Assembly: GCA_902766185.1 (NCBI GenBank)
Contig: CACXCQ010000204.1
Location: 1 to 12,205 of the forward strand
Length of the DNA stretch: 12,205 nt
Source of the DNA: an uncultured Eubacteriales bacterium
GTDB lineage: Bacteria > Bacillota > Clostridia > Peptostreptococcales > Anaerovoracaceae
Reading direction: 5' to 3'
Position numbers and translations under genes: made by a program. Below are positions 1-7,621 of the stretch, in pieces (within the stretch, counting starts at the first letter, position 1; the number at the start of each line of letters is the position of its first letter). The notes under the pieces are model-generated. The model saw nothing but the letters and a program-made list of their open reading frames with translations, had not been told where the DNA came from and made no database searches.

Positions 1-1034
1 ATGTCCATGATGGACACCAGGATACCGATGCCGAGCTCTCCTCCGCGGCGGGATTTGAAGCCGCGGCGGATCAGGCTCAGAATGAATTCGAATCCGCCGA
101 ATTCCTTCATCAGCGCGCCGATGGCCGCTACCAGGATCGCCACGATCATGGTCTCGAACATGCCGGAGGTTCCTTCACCCATGGCGCTCAGAGCAGTGCT
201 GACGGTAAGCGATCCGGTGATGAGACCCATGATCATGCTCAGGATAGCGCCGCAGCCCAGCACCACGAATACGTTGATGCCGCACAGGGCTGCGATCAGA
301 ACAGCAAAGTAAGGCAGCGCCTGCAGGAAGCTGAAATCGAAGTGGCCGATCTCCGCGCCGGAGCTGCGCAGGCAGAGGATCACCAGCAGGATCAGCGTGG
401 CGATGGCTGCCGGCAGCGCGATCCTGAAGTTGGCCTTGAACTTCTCCTTCATCTCGATGCCCTGGGTCTTGGTGGCCGCGATGGTGGTGTCGCTGATGAA
501 CGACAGGTTGTCACCGAACATGGCGCCTCCGACTACTGTAGCAACGCACATGGCCAGATTCAGGTCCGCGGACTGCGCGACGCTCACCGCGATGGGCACA
601 AGAACCGTAATGGTTCCGACAGATGTTCCCATAGCCATGGAGATGATGCAGGCGATGATGAACAGACCCGGGATCGCGAATCCCGCAGGAATCACGTTCA
701 GCAGCATGTTCGCCGTACTCTCCGCTCCTCCGGAGGCCTTCGCTACGCCGCTGAAGGCTCCTGCCAGCAGGAAGATGAACAGCATGATGGTGATGTTGTC
801 ATCGCCGATGCCCTTGGCACAGGCGCTGATCTTCTCATCAAAGGACATTTTCGGATTCTGCACGAAGGCTACCGCCAGCGCTACCATGAACGCCACAACG
901 ACGGACATCACATAGAATCCCATGCCGCCTTCCGGGGGATTGATATATTCGTAGTAAATTCCGCTGCCCAGATAAACGATCAGAAATACGATGATCGGCA
1001 GCAACGCCAGCGCATTCGGTGTTTTCTTTTCCAT
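1..1034 (-). CDS. nhaC: NhaC-family Na+/H+ antiporter, partial (C-terminus beyond the left edge)
   Basis: A multi-spanning inner-membrane protein that probably exchanges Na+ for H+ or a related solute. The reading frame is open from ATG at 1034 to the window edge, giving 344 complete codons; the family is usually about 450-500 residues, so the last part is missing. Many hydrophobic segments are visible, starting at residues 9-25. Two NhaC-like signatures are clear: a glycine-rich MGTSVGTITVLVPIA stretch, and GAMFGDNLSFISDTTIAAT with the family's typical G-D-N/K-x-S-x-x-S-D-T-T pattern. The start is supported by GAGGAG 9 bases upstream. It lies 35 bases after the orr-like gene on the same strand, so it is very likely the last or a late gene of the murE operon. 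Family membership is clear; the true substrate (Na+, or an amino acid exchanged with it) is not shown by the sequence. Confidence 0.9.
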   Translation of the reverse strand, partial: MEKKTPNALALLPIIVFLIVYLGSGIYYEYINPPEGGMGFYVMSVVVAFMVALAVAFVQNPKMSFDEKISACAKGIGDDNITIMLFIFLLAGAFSGVAKASGGAESTANMLLNVIPAGFAIPGLFIIACIISMAMGTSVGTITVLVPIAVSVAQSADLNLAMCVATVVGGAMFGDNLSFISDTTIAATKTQGIEMKEKFKANFRIALPAAIATLILLVILCLRSSGAEIGHFDFSFLQALPYFAVLIAALCGINVFVVLGCGAILSMIMGLITGSLTVSTALSAMGEGTSGMFETMIVAILVAAIGALMKEFGGFEFILSLIRRGFKSRRGGELGIGILVSIMD

Positions 1035-1069
1035 TCTTCTTTACTCCTCAGCTAAAACCAATGATCAAA

Positions 1070-2164
1070 CTAGATATATACTTTCTCGATGTTCGGGGAA
1101 TTCGTCAGGTACACGAGAGTCGCGTACTTGATGCCGAATTCGATGATGTCGCCTACCCGCAGGTTCCGCTTCACGTCCTGCACGTCCAGGATGGTGTGGT
1201 CGCTGGATGCTCCCAGGATCTCCGCTCCGGGTTCGCAGCAGATCAGTTCATCCGGATCGCCGTAGTCGCACTTACCGATGCCCACCAGAGCGCGCCGGCG
1301 GATCCCCCGGTCCTCGTACTGGATCCGGTGACCGAAGGCGTCGAATCCGATCTCGCCGACGGGATGGGACGGCTTGTCTCTCACCTCGATGATCTCCGCA
1401 CGGACACGGAAGGCATCGTCATACATTCCCTCCATCTCGTATCCGTAAAGGTGCGGCAGATCGTAGTTCAGCAGGATGCCCTCGCCCACGCGCAGCATGT
1501 TGACCCGCTCCGGCAGATTGTCGTCCACCACACGCATCAGGGAACTGGTTGCGCCGCCGGAGATGATCTCCAGCTCACGGCCGATCCGCTCCTCGATGCG
1601 CTCAGCGATATCCACCAGCTCCTGCAGCTTTTCCGGGGTGGCCATGACGGATCCGTAGCATCCCACGTTCACGCCTACGCCGGCCAGATGGAGATTGCGC
1701 ATTTCCTTTTCCACCATCTCGGCCACATCCACCATCTCGTCCTTATCCCAGAAGCCTTCCCGCAGATCTCCGCAGTCCGCCATCAGGATGACGTTGTGCT
1801 TCTTATCCTGGATCCGTGCCTGAACGTTCAGCGCCTTAAGCACGTCCAGATCGCTGTTCAAACTGTAGTCGCAGATCTCGACCACATCCTCCACCTCGCT
1901 GAGCATGGGGACCCGCAGCATCATCAGGGGCAGCTGGATCCCGTGCTCCCGCAAAGGCTGGAGCTGCTCAAGACGGGATGACGCGATGTACGCGCAGCCT
2001 GCCCGCTCAAACTGCTGGGCACAGGGAATCAGTCCGGAGCATCCCTTGATGACGCCAGCGAGCTCCACACCCTTGTCCTCACACATGTTCTGGACCTTCT
2101 CCACATTCGTCCGCAGCTTGTTCAGGTCGATGATCAGCTTCGGATATCCTGCCTTTTTATACAT
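1070..2164 (-). CDS. orr: Ornithine/alanine racemase family PLP enzyme (Orr-like)
   Basis: A pyridoxal-phosphate racemase of 364 residues with an alanine-racemase N-terminal barrel. Lys40, in VIKGCSG, is the expected Schiff-base lysine. Other family landmarks are PMLSEVEDVVE, MADCGDLREGF, ISGGATSSLM, MLRVGEGILL, GEIGFDAFG and EILGASSDHTILDV, in the same order as in clostridial ornithine racemase (Orr), which interconverts L- and D-ornithine in amino acid fermentation. The frame could extend to 2257, but that extension is an Arg-rich shadow of the upstream gene. ATG at 2164 has AGGAGG 6 bases upstream and starts the conserved domain. The upstream gene stops 13 bases earlier, so the two are probably translationally coupled. 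Family assignment is firm. Ornithine as substrate is inferred from similarity; alanine, lysine or another basic amino acid remains possible. Confidence 0.88.
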   Translation of the reverse strand: MYKKAGYPKLIIDLNKLRTNVEKVQNMCEDKGVELAGVIKGCSGLIPCAQQFERAGCAYIASSRLEQLQPLREHGIQLPLMMLRVPMLSEVEDVVEICDYSLNSDLDVLKALNVQARIQDKKHNVILMADCGDLREGFWDKDEMVDVAEMVEKEMRNLHLAGVGVNVGCYGSVMATPEKLQELVDIAERIEERIGRELEIISGGATSSLMRVVDDNLPERVNMLRVGEGILLNYDLPHLYGYEMEGMYDDAFRVRAEIIEVRDKPSHPVGEIGFDAFGHRIQYEDRGIRRRALVGIGKCDYGDPDELICCEPGAEILGASSDHTILDVQDVKRNLRVGDIIEFGIKYATLVYLTNSPNIEKVYI

Positions 2165-2177
2165 TTCACTCCTCCTT

Positions 2178-2675
2178 TTATCTCTGCTTGCCCGCAGCCT
2201 TTGCGATCGCCGCTTTGGCCGCAGCCTTTGCCTTCTCCTGTGCCTCGATGGAGGCAAATGCCTCGTCCAGATCGCCCCGCAGGTAAGCTTCCGTCAGCTC
2301 CACCGCATCCTCGATGCAGCCGTTGCAGCTGCGCAGGGGTTTCTTCGTATCCACGCCCTTCAGCTCCCGGCAGATCACTGAGCCGTTCTTCTCCTGAAAG
2401 CGCCGGATCAGTTCCTTGGATACCCGGTAGCTCGTCTTCTTGGTGGCGGGCTTCTCCAGATTCCCGTCGGATTCCTTCATGCCCACGACGGCGACCATTC
2501 CGGAGACCGCCCCGCAGGTGCCCATGGCGCCCATGCCGAAGCCGAAAGCCTCCATGATCTGGAACAGCTCCTTCTCATCTCTGCCCAGCTCTTCCGCAAA
2601 AGCGCAGGCCACTGCCTGGGCGCAGTTGTATCCTTTCTTATGGTAGGCCAGAGCCTGTTCAACATGTTTATCCAT
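2178..2675 (-). CDS. C_GCAxxG_C_C family redox-active protein
   Basis: A 165-residue cysteine protein of the C_GCAxxG_C_C family (putative redox-active, found mainly in anaerobes). The family signature is visible as YNCAQA (Cys18), a glycine-rich GFGMGAMG stretch leading to TCGAVSG (Cys54), then VICREL (Cys102) and CNGC (Cys116, Cys119). The C-terminal 25 residues are Ala/Lys-rich and probably a helical tail. The start ATG at 2675 has GGGAG about 8 bases upstream. It sits 21 bases after the FAD-dehydrogenase gene and 13 bases before orr, inside the same operon. Its role is unknown for the family as a whole; the conserved cysteines suggest disulfide, metal or Fe-S chemistry. Here the flavoprotein next to it is a natural candidate partner, which is inference from position only. 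Confidence 0.85.
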   Translation of the reverse strand: MDKHVEQALAYHKKGYNCAQAVACAFAEELGRDEKELFQIMEAFGFGMGAMGTCGAVSGMVAVVGMKESDGNLEKPATKKTSYRVSKELIRRFQEKNGSVICRELKGVDTKKPLRSCNGCIEDAVELTEAYLRGDLDEAFASIEAQEKAKAAAKAAIAKAAGKQR

Positions 2676-2696
2676 ATCGTGCTCCCAACAATCGTT

Positions 2697-4088
2697 CTAT
2701 TTCCGGGTTCCGTACTTGTCCGCAAGGATCCGTCCGACGTGCACGCCGCTGGCGGACGCCTGGGACAGGGAGTGGGTCACGCCGGAGCCGTCTCCTAGGG
2801 CGTAGAGTCCCGGGACCTTCGTCTCAAGATGCTCGTCCACTTCTACCTTGGAGTTGTAGAACTTGACCTCCACGCCGTAAAGCAGCGTATCCTCGTTGGC
2901 CGTTCCCGGAGCCACCTTGTCCAGGGCGTAGATCATCTCGATGATGTCGTCCAGCTGGCGCTTGGGAATGACCAGAGACAGGTCGCCCGGAGTGGCCTGC
3001 AGGGTCGGTCTGGTGAAGCACTTGGCCATCCGCCGTTCGCTGGATCTGCGTCCCTTCACCAGGTCGCCGAAGCGCTGCAGCAGAACGCCGCCGCCCAGCA
3101 TGTTGGACAGCCGGGCGATGGACTCGCCGTATTCGTTGCTGTCCCGGAAGGGCTCGGTGAAGTGGTTGGATACCAGCAGCGCGAAGTTGGTGTTCTCCGT
3201 CAGAAGAGAAGGATCCGCGTAGCTGTGTCCGTTTACCGTGACGATGCCGTTGGTGTTCTCCGAGACCACCTCCCCGTAGGGGTTCATGCAGAAGGTCCGG
3301 ACCATGTCGTTGTATTTATCCGTCTTGTAGACGATCTTGCTCTCGTATACGTCGTCGGTGATGTGCTTGAAGATCTCCGCCGGAAGCTCGACCCGCACGC
3401 CGATATCCACGCGGTTCTTCTTCTGCTCGATCCCCAGCTTGTCGCAGATGCTGGAGATCCACTTGGAACCGGACCGGCCGGTGGCCATCACCAGATCCTT
3501 GCAGGAGTAGCTGTCGCCCTTGTCGGTGAACACGGTGAAGGTCCCGTCCGCCTCATGGTTCACGTCCAGGATCGTCGTATGGAACTGCATATCGATCTTT
3601 TCCGCGCTGTAGTCGAACATCCTGCCCAGGATCCGCACGTTCCTGTCGGTCCCCAGATGACGCACCTTGGCCTCCAGCAGATGCAGGTCGTTCTTCAGGC
3701 AGGTGGTCTTGAGGCTGGAGCTGGCGGTGGAATACAACTTCGCATCCGCTCCGCCCATGCTGCACAGCACATCGTCCACGTACTCCATCAGTTCCAGAGC
3801 CGTATCGTGTCCCACATAGTTGTGCAGGTCCCCGCCGAACTGGGTGGTGATGTTGTACTTACCGTCGGACAGGGTCCCCGCCCCGCCGTAGCCGTTCATG
3901 ATGTGGCAGGGTTCGCACTTGACACAGGTCTTGGTCACTCCCCGCTTGATGGGACAGACACGCTCCTCCAGCCGGCCGCCCTTGTCCAGGATCAGCACGC
4001 TGGCGTCGATGTCCAGCTTCGCCAGTTCATAGGCGATGAATACGCCGCCGGCACCTGCGCCGGCAACGATGATATCGTATTTCTTCAT
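2697..4088 (-). CDS. FAD-dependent dehydrogenase (COG2509-like) with Cys cluster
   Basis: A 463-residue flavoprotein. The N-terminus carries a dinucleotide-binding fold (IIVAGAGAGG, G10-x-G12-x-x-G15), followed by an acidic strand end (ILDKGG). Cys45, Cys55, Cys58 and Cys61 form a C-x9-C-x2-C-x2-C cluster directly before NGYGGAGTLSDGKYN, the arrangement known from the FAD-dependent dehydrogenase family COG2509. A second nucleotide-contact region (LVMATGRSGSKW) lies mid-protein, and the C-terminus has the FAD-closing motif GLYALGDGSGVTHSLSQA. The substrate is unknown for this family; the cysteines may hold a metal or Fe-S centre, which is inference. The start codon overlaps the murE stop by four bases (ATGA), a strong sign of coupled translation with murE. 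The cysteine-rich protein gene follows after 21 bases. Confidence 0.85.
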   Translation of the reverse strand: MKKYDIIVAGAGAGGVFIAYELAKLDIDASVLILDKGGRLEERVCPIKRGVTKTCVKCEPCHIMNGYGGAGTLSDGKYNITTQFGGDLHNYVGHDTALELMEYVDDVLCSMGGADAKLYSTASSSLKTTCLKNDLHLLEAKVRHLGTDRNVRILGRMFDYSAEKIDMQFHTTILDVNHEADGTFTVFTDKGDSYSCKDLVMATGRSGSKWISSICDKLGIEQKKNRVDIGVRVELPAEIFKHITDDVYESKIVYKTDKYNDMVRTFCMNPYGEVVSENTNGIVTVNGHSYADPSLLTENTNFALLVSNHFTEPFRDSNEYGESIARLSNMLGGGVLLQRFGDLVKGRRSSERRMAKCFTRPTLQATPGDLSLVIPKRQLDDIIEMIYALDKVAPGTANEDTLLYGVEVKFYNSKVEVDEHLETKVPGLYALGDGSGVTHSLSQASASGVHVGRILADKYGTRK

Positions 4089-5566
4089 TTCAGTTCCTCC
4101 AGCACTTCCGCGATCAGCACACGTTCATCCATGTCGTGCTTCACGCCGTTGATCTCCTGATAAGTCTCGTGGCCCTTGCCCGCGCAGATGATGATGTCTC
4201 CGGGTTCGCCGTGCGTGATGGCGTAGCGGATAGCCTCCTTGCGGTCGATGATCTCCACGTATTTTCCGTCAGTCTTTGCCATGCCCGTCTTGATGTCGTC
4301 GATGATGGCCTGGGGGTCTTCGTTTCTGGGATTGTCCGACGTGATGATGGTCAGATCCGCCAGTTTTCCGGAGACCTCGCCCATCTCAAAACGCCTCTCC
4401 CGGGAGCGGTTGCCGCCGCATCCGAAGAGGGCAACCAGCCGGTGGGGGTTATACTCCCGCAGGGTGGTGAGCAGGGATTCCAGCGCCATGGCGTTATGGG
4501 CGTAGTCGATCATCATCGTGAAATCGTCGCTGACCTTGATCAGCTCTACCCTGCCTTTGACCCGGATGTCCTTCAGCGCCGCCTCGATGTCCTCGGGGCT
4601 CACGTCGAAGTGCCTGCAGATGGCGATGGCCGTCAGGGAATTGTACACGCTGAACTTGCCGGGGATGTCGATCTCCACCGGAAAATCCATCAGTCCCTTC
4701 ACGTTATAGGCGATGCCCAGATAGCCGGGCCGCGACACCAGCTGCATATCCTCCGCGCGCAGATCCGCCTCCTCCGAGAGTCCGTAGGTCTCCAAAAGGC
4801 AGGTATGTCCTTCCACGATAACGTCGAAGTGGGCGTCGTCCCGGTTGACGATACCGACGCAGCACTGCTTCAGCAGCATCTTCTTGCATTCCAGATACTC
4901 CTCGAAGCTGCTGTGCTCGTTGGGGCCGATGTGGTCGCGCTCGATGTTGGTGAAGATCCCGTAATCGAAGGTGAACCCTGCCGTCCGATGAAGCATGAAG
5001 CCCTGGGAGGATGCCTCCATGACCACGCAGTCGCAGCCCTCCTCCACCATCTCCCGGAAGTACTTCTGTACGGTATAGGATTCCGGCGTGGTGTTGGGCG
5101 CCGGGTAATGTTTATCTCCGATCACCGCCTCGATGGTCCCGATGAGACCCACCTTGTGGCCCGTCCGCTCCAGGATGGACTTGACCATGTATGTGGTGGT
5201 GGTCTTTCCCTTGGTGCCGGTGATGCCGATGGTGGTCAGCTCCCTCGCCGGATGTCCGAACCATGCCGCCGAAAGGCAGGCCAGGGCGTACCGGCTGTTC
5301 TCCACGTGGAGGACCGCTACCTCAGAAGGGATGACTGCCATGTCGATGGGATCCTGGATGACCAGGGCCACCGCACCTGCCTTTGCGACATCCGCCGCGA
5401 TGGTATGGCTGTCAAAAACCGCACCCTTGATGCAGACGAAGAGATCGCCCGGCTCCACCTTGCGGGAGTCCAGTTTGACCCCGCTGATCTCCAGCTGCAT
5501 GGGGTCCCAGCCTCCGGGCTGGAGGATCTCGTAATTGATTTTTTCTGTCAGCTGCTTGAGCTTCAT
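4085..5566 (-). CDS. murE: MurE, UDP-MurNAc-L-Ala-D-Glu : meso-DAP ligase
   Basis: A cytoplasmic ATP-dependent ligase of 493 residues, the normal family length, that adds the third stem-peptide residue during peptidoglycan precursor synthesis. Domains in order: the N-terminal UDP-binding domain (LDSRKVEPGDLFVCIKG), the central Mur ligase ATPase with P-loop GITGTKGKTTTT (Gly117-Thr123), and the C-terminal domain with DNPRNEDP (Asp411-Arg414). The DNPR form of that motif is the known marker for meso-DAP-adding MurE, as opposed to lysine-adding enzymes, and it agrees with dapA and dapB nearby. ATG at 5566 is preceded by GAGGAAA at about 8 bases and by a good promoter some 60 bases upstream. The gene is not in a recognisable mur/fts cluster; it leads an operon with a flavoprotein, a redox protein, an ornithine racemase and an antiporter, which is unusual company. 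Confidence 0.96.
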   Translation of the reverse strand: MKLKQLTEKINYEILQPGGWDPMQLEISGVKLDSRKVEPGDLFVCIKGAVFDSHTIAADVAKAGAVALVIQDPIDMAVIPSEVAVLHVENSRYALACLSAAWFGHPARELTTIGITGTKGKTTTTYMVKSILERTGHKVGLIGTIEAVIGDKHYPAPNTTPESYTVQKYFREMVEEGCDCVVMEASSQGFMLHRTAGFTFDYGIFTNIERDHIGPNEHSSFEEYLECKKMLLKQCCVGIVNRDDAHFDVIVEGHTCLLETYGLSEEADLRAEDMQLVSRPGYLGIAYNVKGLMDFPVEIDIPGKFSVYNSLTAIAICRHFDVSPEDIEAALKDIRVKGRVELIKVSDDFTMMIDYAHNAMALESLLTTLREYNPHRLVALFGCGGNRSRERRFEMGEVSGKLADLTIITSDNPRNEDPQAIIDDIKTGMAKTDGKYVEIIDRKEAIRYAITHGEPGDIIICAGKGHETYQEINGVKHDMDERVLIAEVLEELK

Positions 5567-5603
5567 TTTTCTATTTCCTCTCTGCTTGATCCGCGGCGCA
5601 AAG

Positions 5604-5646
5604 AATCCCGCCGCAATTTATTATCATACTATACTGCGGCGGGATT
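5604..5646. repeat. Perfect 12-bp inverted repeat around the murE -10 box
   Basis: AATCCCGCCGCA (5604-5615) and TGCGGCGGGATT (5635-5646) are perfect reverse complements with a 19-base AT-rich gap. One arm fills the promoter spacer up to the -35 box; the other starts at about +1. This layout suits an operator, or a hairpin/terminator in transcripts reading through from the L,D-transpeptidase gene. The T-rich tail on either strand is short (ATTCTTT on the minus strand, ATTTTC on the plus strand), so a strong terminator is doubtful. Confidence 0.6.
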
Positions 5647-5651
5647 TTCAA
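5623..5651 (-). promoter_or_regulatory. Sigma-A type promoter of the murE operon
   Basis: On the minus strand TTGAAA (5651-5646) and TATGAT (5628-5623) are separated by exactly 17 bases. Transcription would start near 5616, leaving a leader of about 50 bases before murE. The position is right for the murE operon, and no better pair is seen in the 115-base gap. Confidence 0.65.
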
Positions 5652-5681
5652 CAGTGTTTGGGCTTGTGCTGAAGCCTTTTT

Positions 5682-6752
5682 CTACTTCTTATATATGCAG
5701 ATCTTCGTGTTGTCTGCGCAGGTCTTCAGGATGGTCTTCATGTTGTCCTCGGAGACGGCGATGCAGCCCAGGGTATAGGGGTTATATCCGAAGCAGTGCA
5801 GGAAAATGGCGGAGCCCTTTCCGTAGACGCACTTCTTGTTGTAGTTCAGCGCCATGCTGTAGGCGTACTGCTTCGTGTAGTTGATCAGGTGTTCTCCCCG
5901 GCAGCTGTGGGGATAGTCCCGGATATCGATCAGCTGGTTGTAGTGCGCTTCATCCCCGCACCAGTAGTGGTAGTCCTTCAGCTTCAGGTAATCCATCTTG
6001 CTGCCCGGATCCTTCTTCACCCCGAAGGCGTGGGTGATGGTGAAGCATCCCTCGGGGGTCTTGCGGTCCCCTTCCTTCTTCTTGCCCAGGCCGTTCTGGC
6101 CGATGTAGGCGTCGCAGGTCAGGACGCGCTCCCAGATCTTTTCGTCTGAATCGTCATCATCGTCCGCGTCCTTCTTTTTGTAGAGCAGCAGCGTGGCGTT
6201 GGAACCGCCGGTGCACTTGACGAAGATCAGCTGCTTTACCTTGGACTTGACGATGTACTTGTCCTGCAGGTCCGACCACCGGTTGTGGGCGACGGTCACC
6301 GTCTTCGCTTTGGACCAGCCGGACTTCACCTTTGTCTTGTTGGATGAGGTGCCGGACATCTTAAAGCTCCTCACCTTCACCTTGTATTCCTCTCCGCCCC
6401 AGAGGTTCTTCAGGGTCGCGGAGCGGGTCTTCTTCACATCGCTGTCGTCATCCGAGCCGGATTTCTTCACCTCCACGGTGAACGTCTTCGCGGTGTCCCC
6501 GGTCTTGTACCAGATGTCGTATCCCTCGGCGCCCTCCACGGTCTTCCAGGTGACGGTCATCTTCTTGGCCTTGGTGCTCTTCACAGATTTCAGCGTCGGT
6601 TTGGCCGGCTTGGCCGTGGCCTTCGTTCCGTCCTCCGCGCCGTATGCCGGGCTGCTCTGCCCGAAGATCGCCCAACCGAAAACGACGCCGATGATCACCA
6701 GAAGGATGACGCCGATCCGATATATTCCCGTTTTGCTCATATGTCCACTCAT
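5682..6752 (-). CDS. Exported fibronectin-III / L,D-transpeptidase protein
   Basis: A 356-residue cell-envelope protein predicted to form or edit peptidoglycan cross-links at DAP residues. Residues 10-31 are a hydrophobic signal or anchor segment ending near AYGA, a possible signal-peptidase site. Residues about 50-155 read as one fibronectin type III domain (MTVTWKTVEGAEGYDIWY, then EEYKVKVRSF). Residues about 165-356 form an L,D-transpeptidase domain of the YkuD/ErfK superfamily, with DRKTPEGCF and the active-site region FLHCFGYNPYTLGCIAV, giving His319 and catalytic Cys330. The usual S-x-G-C-x-R pattern is altered: Ala replaces the residue where Arg is common, as in a related COG3786-like branch. 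An aspartate run (residues 196-204) interrupts the catalytic domain. The start at 6752 has AAGGA 9 bases upstream; Met5 is an alternative. Confidence 0.85.
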   Translation of the reverse strand: MSGHMSKTGIYRIGVILLVIIGVVFGWAIFGQSSPAYGAEDGTKATAKPAKPTLKSVKSTKAKKMTVTWKTVEGAEGYDIWYKTGDTAKTFTVEVKKSGSDDDSDVKKTRSATLKNLWGGEEYKVKVRSFKMSGTSSNKTKVKSGWSKAKTVTVAHNRWSDLQDKYIVKSKVKQLIFVKCTGGSNATLLLYKKKDADDDDDSDEKIWERVLTCDAYIGQNGLGKKKEGDRKTPEGCFTITHAFGVKKDPGSKMDYLKLKDYHYWCGDEAHYNQLIDIRDYPHSCRGEHLINYTKQYAYSMALNYNKKCVYGKGSAIFLHCFGYNPYTLGCIAVSEDNMKTILKTCADNTKICIYKK

Positions 6753-6775
6753 TCTCCCGATCCTTTCTTATGGAC

Positions 6776-6804
6776 ATTCTAACCATTTTTGCTAGAAAAA
6801 GCAA
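6776..6804 (-). promoter_or_regulatory. Promoter of the L,D-transpeptidase gene
   Basis: On the minus strand TTGCTT (6804-6799) and TAGAAT (6781-6776) are 17 bases apart, followed about 24 bases later by the gene start at 6752. It lies directly after the terminator of the preceding gene, so the two secreted-protein genes are probably transcribed separately. Confidence 0.5.
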
Positions 6805-6807
6805 TAA

Positions 6808-6831
6808 CGAAAACCGGACCAAAAGGTCCGG
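6808..6831 (-). terminator. Intrinsic terminator after the acidic secreted-protein gene
   Basis: A 7-bp GC-rich stem CCGGACC/GGTCCGG (6814-6820 and 6825-6831) with a four-base loop is followed on the minus strand by TTTTCGTT. It is placed 38 bases after the stop of the gene at 6869-7621. Confidence 0.75.
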
Positions 6832-6868
6832 CTCTCCAGGTTTCTGCAGTTCTCTGCATCCCGCCCCT

Positions 6869-7621
6869 TCAGCGCTCTGTGTAGCTGCGGCCCAGGAAGA
6901 ATGTTCCGGCGGGGGTCTTCAGATACGTTTCGACATAATCCACATATTCATCGTCGATCCCTTCCAGATCGTCGTCGTAGTCTTCATCGTAATCGTAATC
7001 GTCTTCTGCAAGGGGTTTCTCCTCCGGCGGTGCGATCGTTTCGGGCTCCGGCTCCTTGACCCAGTGCTCAACGTAGGATACGGAATAGCCCTTGACGTTG
7101 GACCGTTTCGTCTTCATGGCCGGCCTTGCGGATGTCTTTTTCTTATTCTTTCCATCCATTTTCATGACCCGGTAGCGGGTGTAACTATCCTCCCAGTTAT
7201 CCTTGCTGATCTGCGCGTAGATCTTATGGCCCCGGATCGCGTACTCCGTGCCGTAATTGGCCACCATCTGGCGCTTGCCCGTGGTAAGGTTTACCCGCCT
7301 CAGTTTGTAATAGGTTCCCTCGGAGCCTTCGATATAGTACAGGTATTTTCCCATCTTCTTCATGTGCATATTGTAGGTGTACCCGCCTCTGACGAAATGC
7401 GTTCTGACCAGCCTTTGCACTCCGTCCTGCACCACTTCATCTTCCTGCATGCGCACCTTGTAGAAGCCGTCGCCCTCCGCCGGGCAGTACACGTAGTTCC
7501 CCGACTTGATGACCTGATCGTAGACCGTCATTCTGACCTTCGATGCCGCAAAAGCAGGCGATGCCGTGAACGCGATGGCAACGATGAAAACCAAGGTTAA
7601 GCTGATCAGTTGTCTTTTCAT
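6869..7621 (-). CDS. Secreted protein with DUF5050-like repeats and acidic tail
   Basis: A 250-residue protein without a recognised enzymatic function. Residues 1-25 are a clear Sec signal peptide (KRQ, a hydrophobic core, then SPAFA with cleavage before Ala26). The body contains short strand-rich units of the kind seen in DUF5050/beta-propeller-like proteins: SGNYVYCPAEGDGFYKVRM, MGKYLYYIEGSEGTYYKLRR with VNLTTGKRQMV, then RGHKIYAQISKDN. From residue about 190 it becomes Pro/Glu-rich, then strongly acidic (residues 206-230, Asp/Glu/Tyr), ending in a short ordinary tail. The acidic segment could bind cations or basic surfaces; this is inference. The start ATG at 7621 has AAGGAGA 8 bases upstream. 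It has its own terminator and shares a divergent upstream region with dapA. The DUF5050 resemblance is from pattern only. Confidence 0.75.
   Translation of the reverse strand: MKRQLISLTLVFIVAIAFTASPAFAASKVRMTVYDQVIKSGNYVYCPAEGDGFYKVRMQEDEVVQDGVQRLVRTHFVRGGYTYNMHMKKMGKYLYYIEGSEGTYYKLRRVNLTTGKRQMVANYGTEYAIRGHKIYAQISKDNWEDSYTRYRVMKMDGKNKKKTSARPAMKTKRSNVKGYSVSYVEHWVKEPEPETIAPPEEKPLAEDDYDYDEDYDDDLEGIDDEYVDYVETYLKTPAGTFFLGRSYTER

Noticed and set aside
342..1055. Plus-strand coding regions over the left edge
   Set aside because: They are mirror frames of the NhaC-type gene on the minus strand, whose motifs and ribosome binding site are clear.
1070..2257. Longer start (2257) for the racemase gene
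   Set aside because: The extra 31 residues are Arg-rich shadow of the upstream gene; ATG at 2164 has an ideal ribosome binding site.
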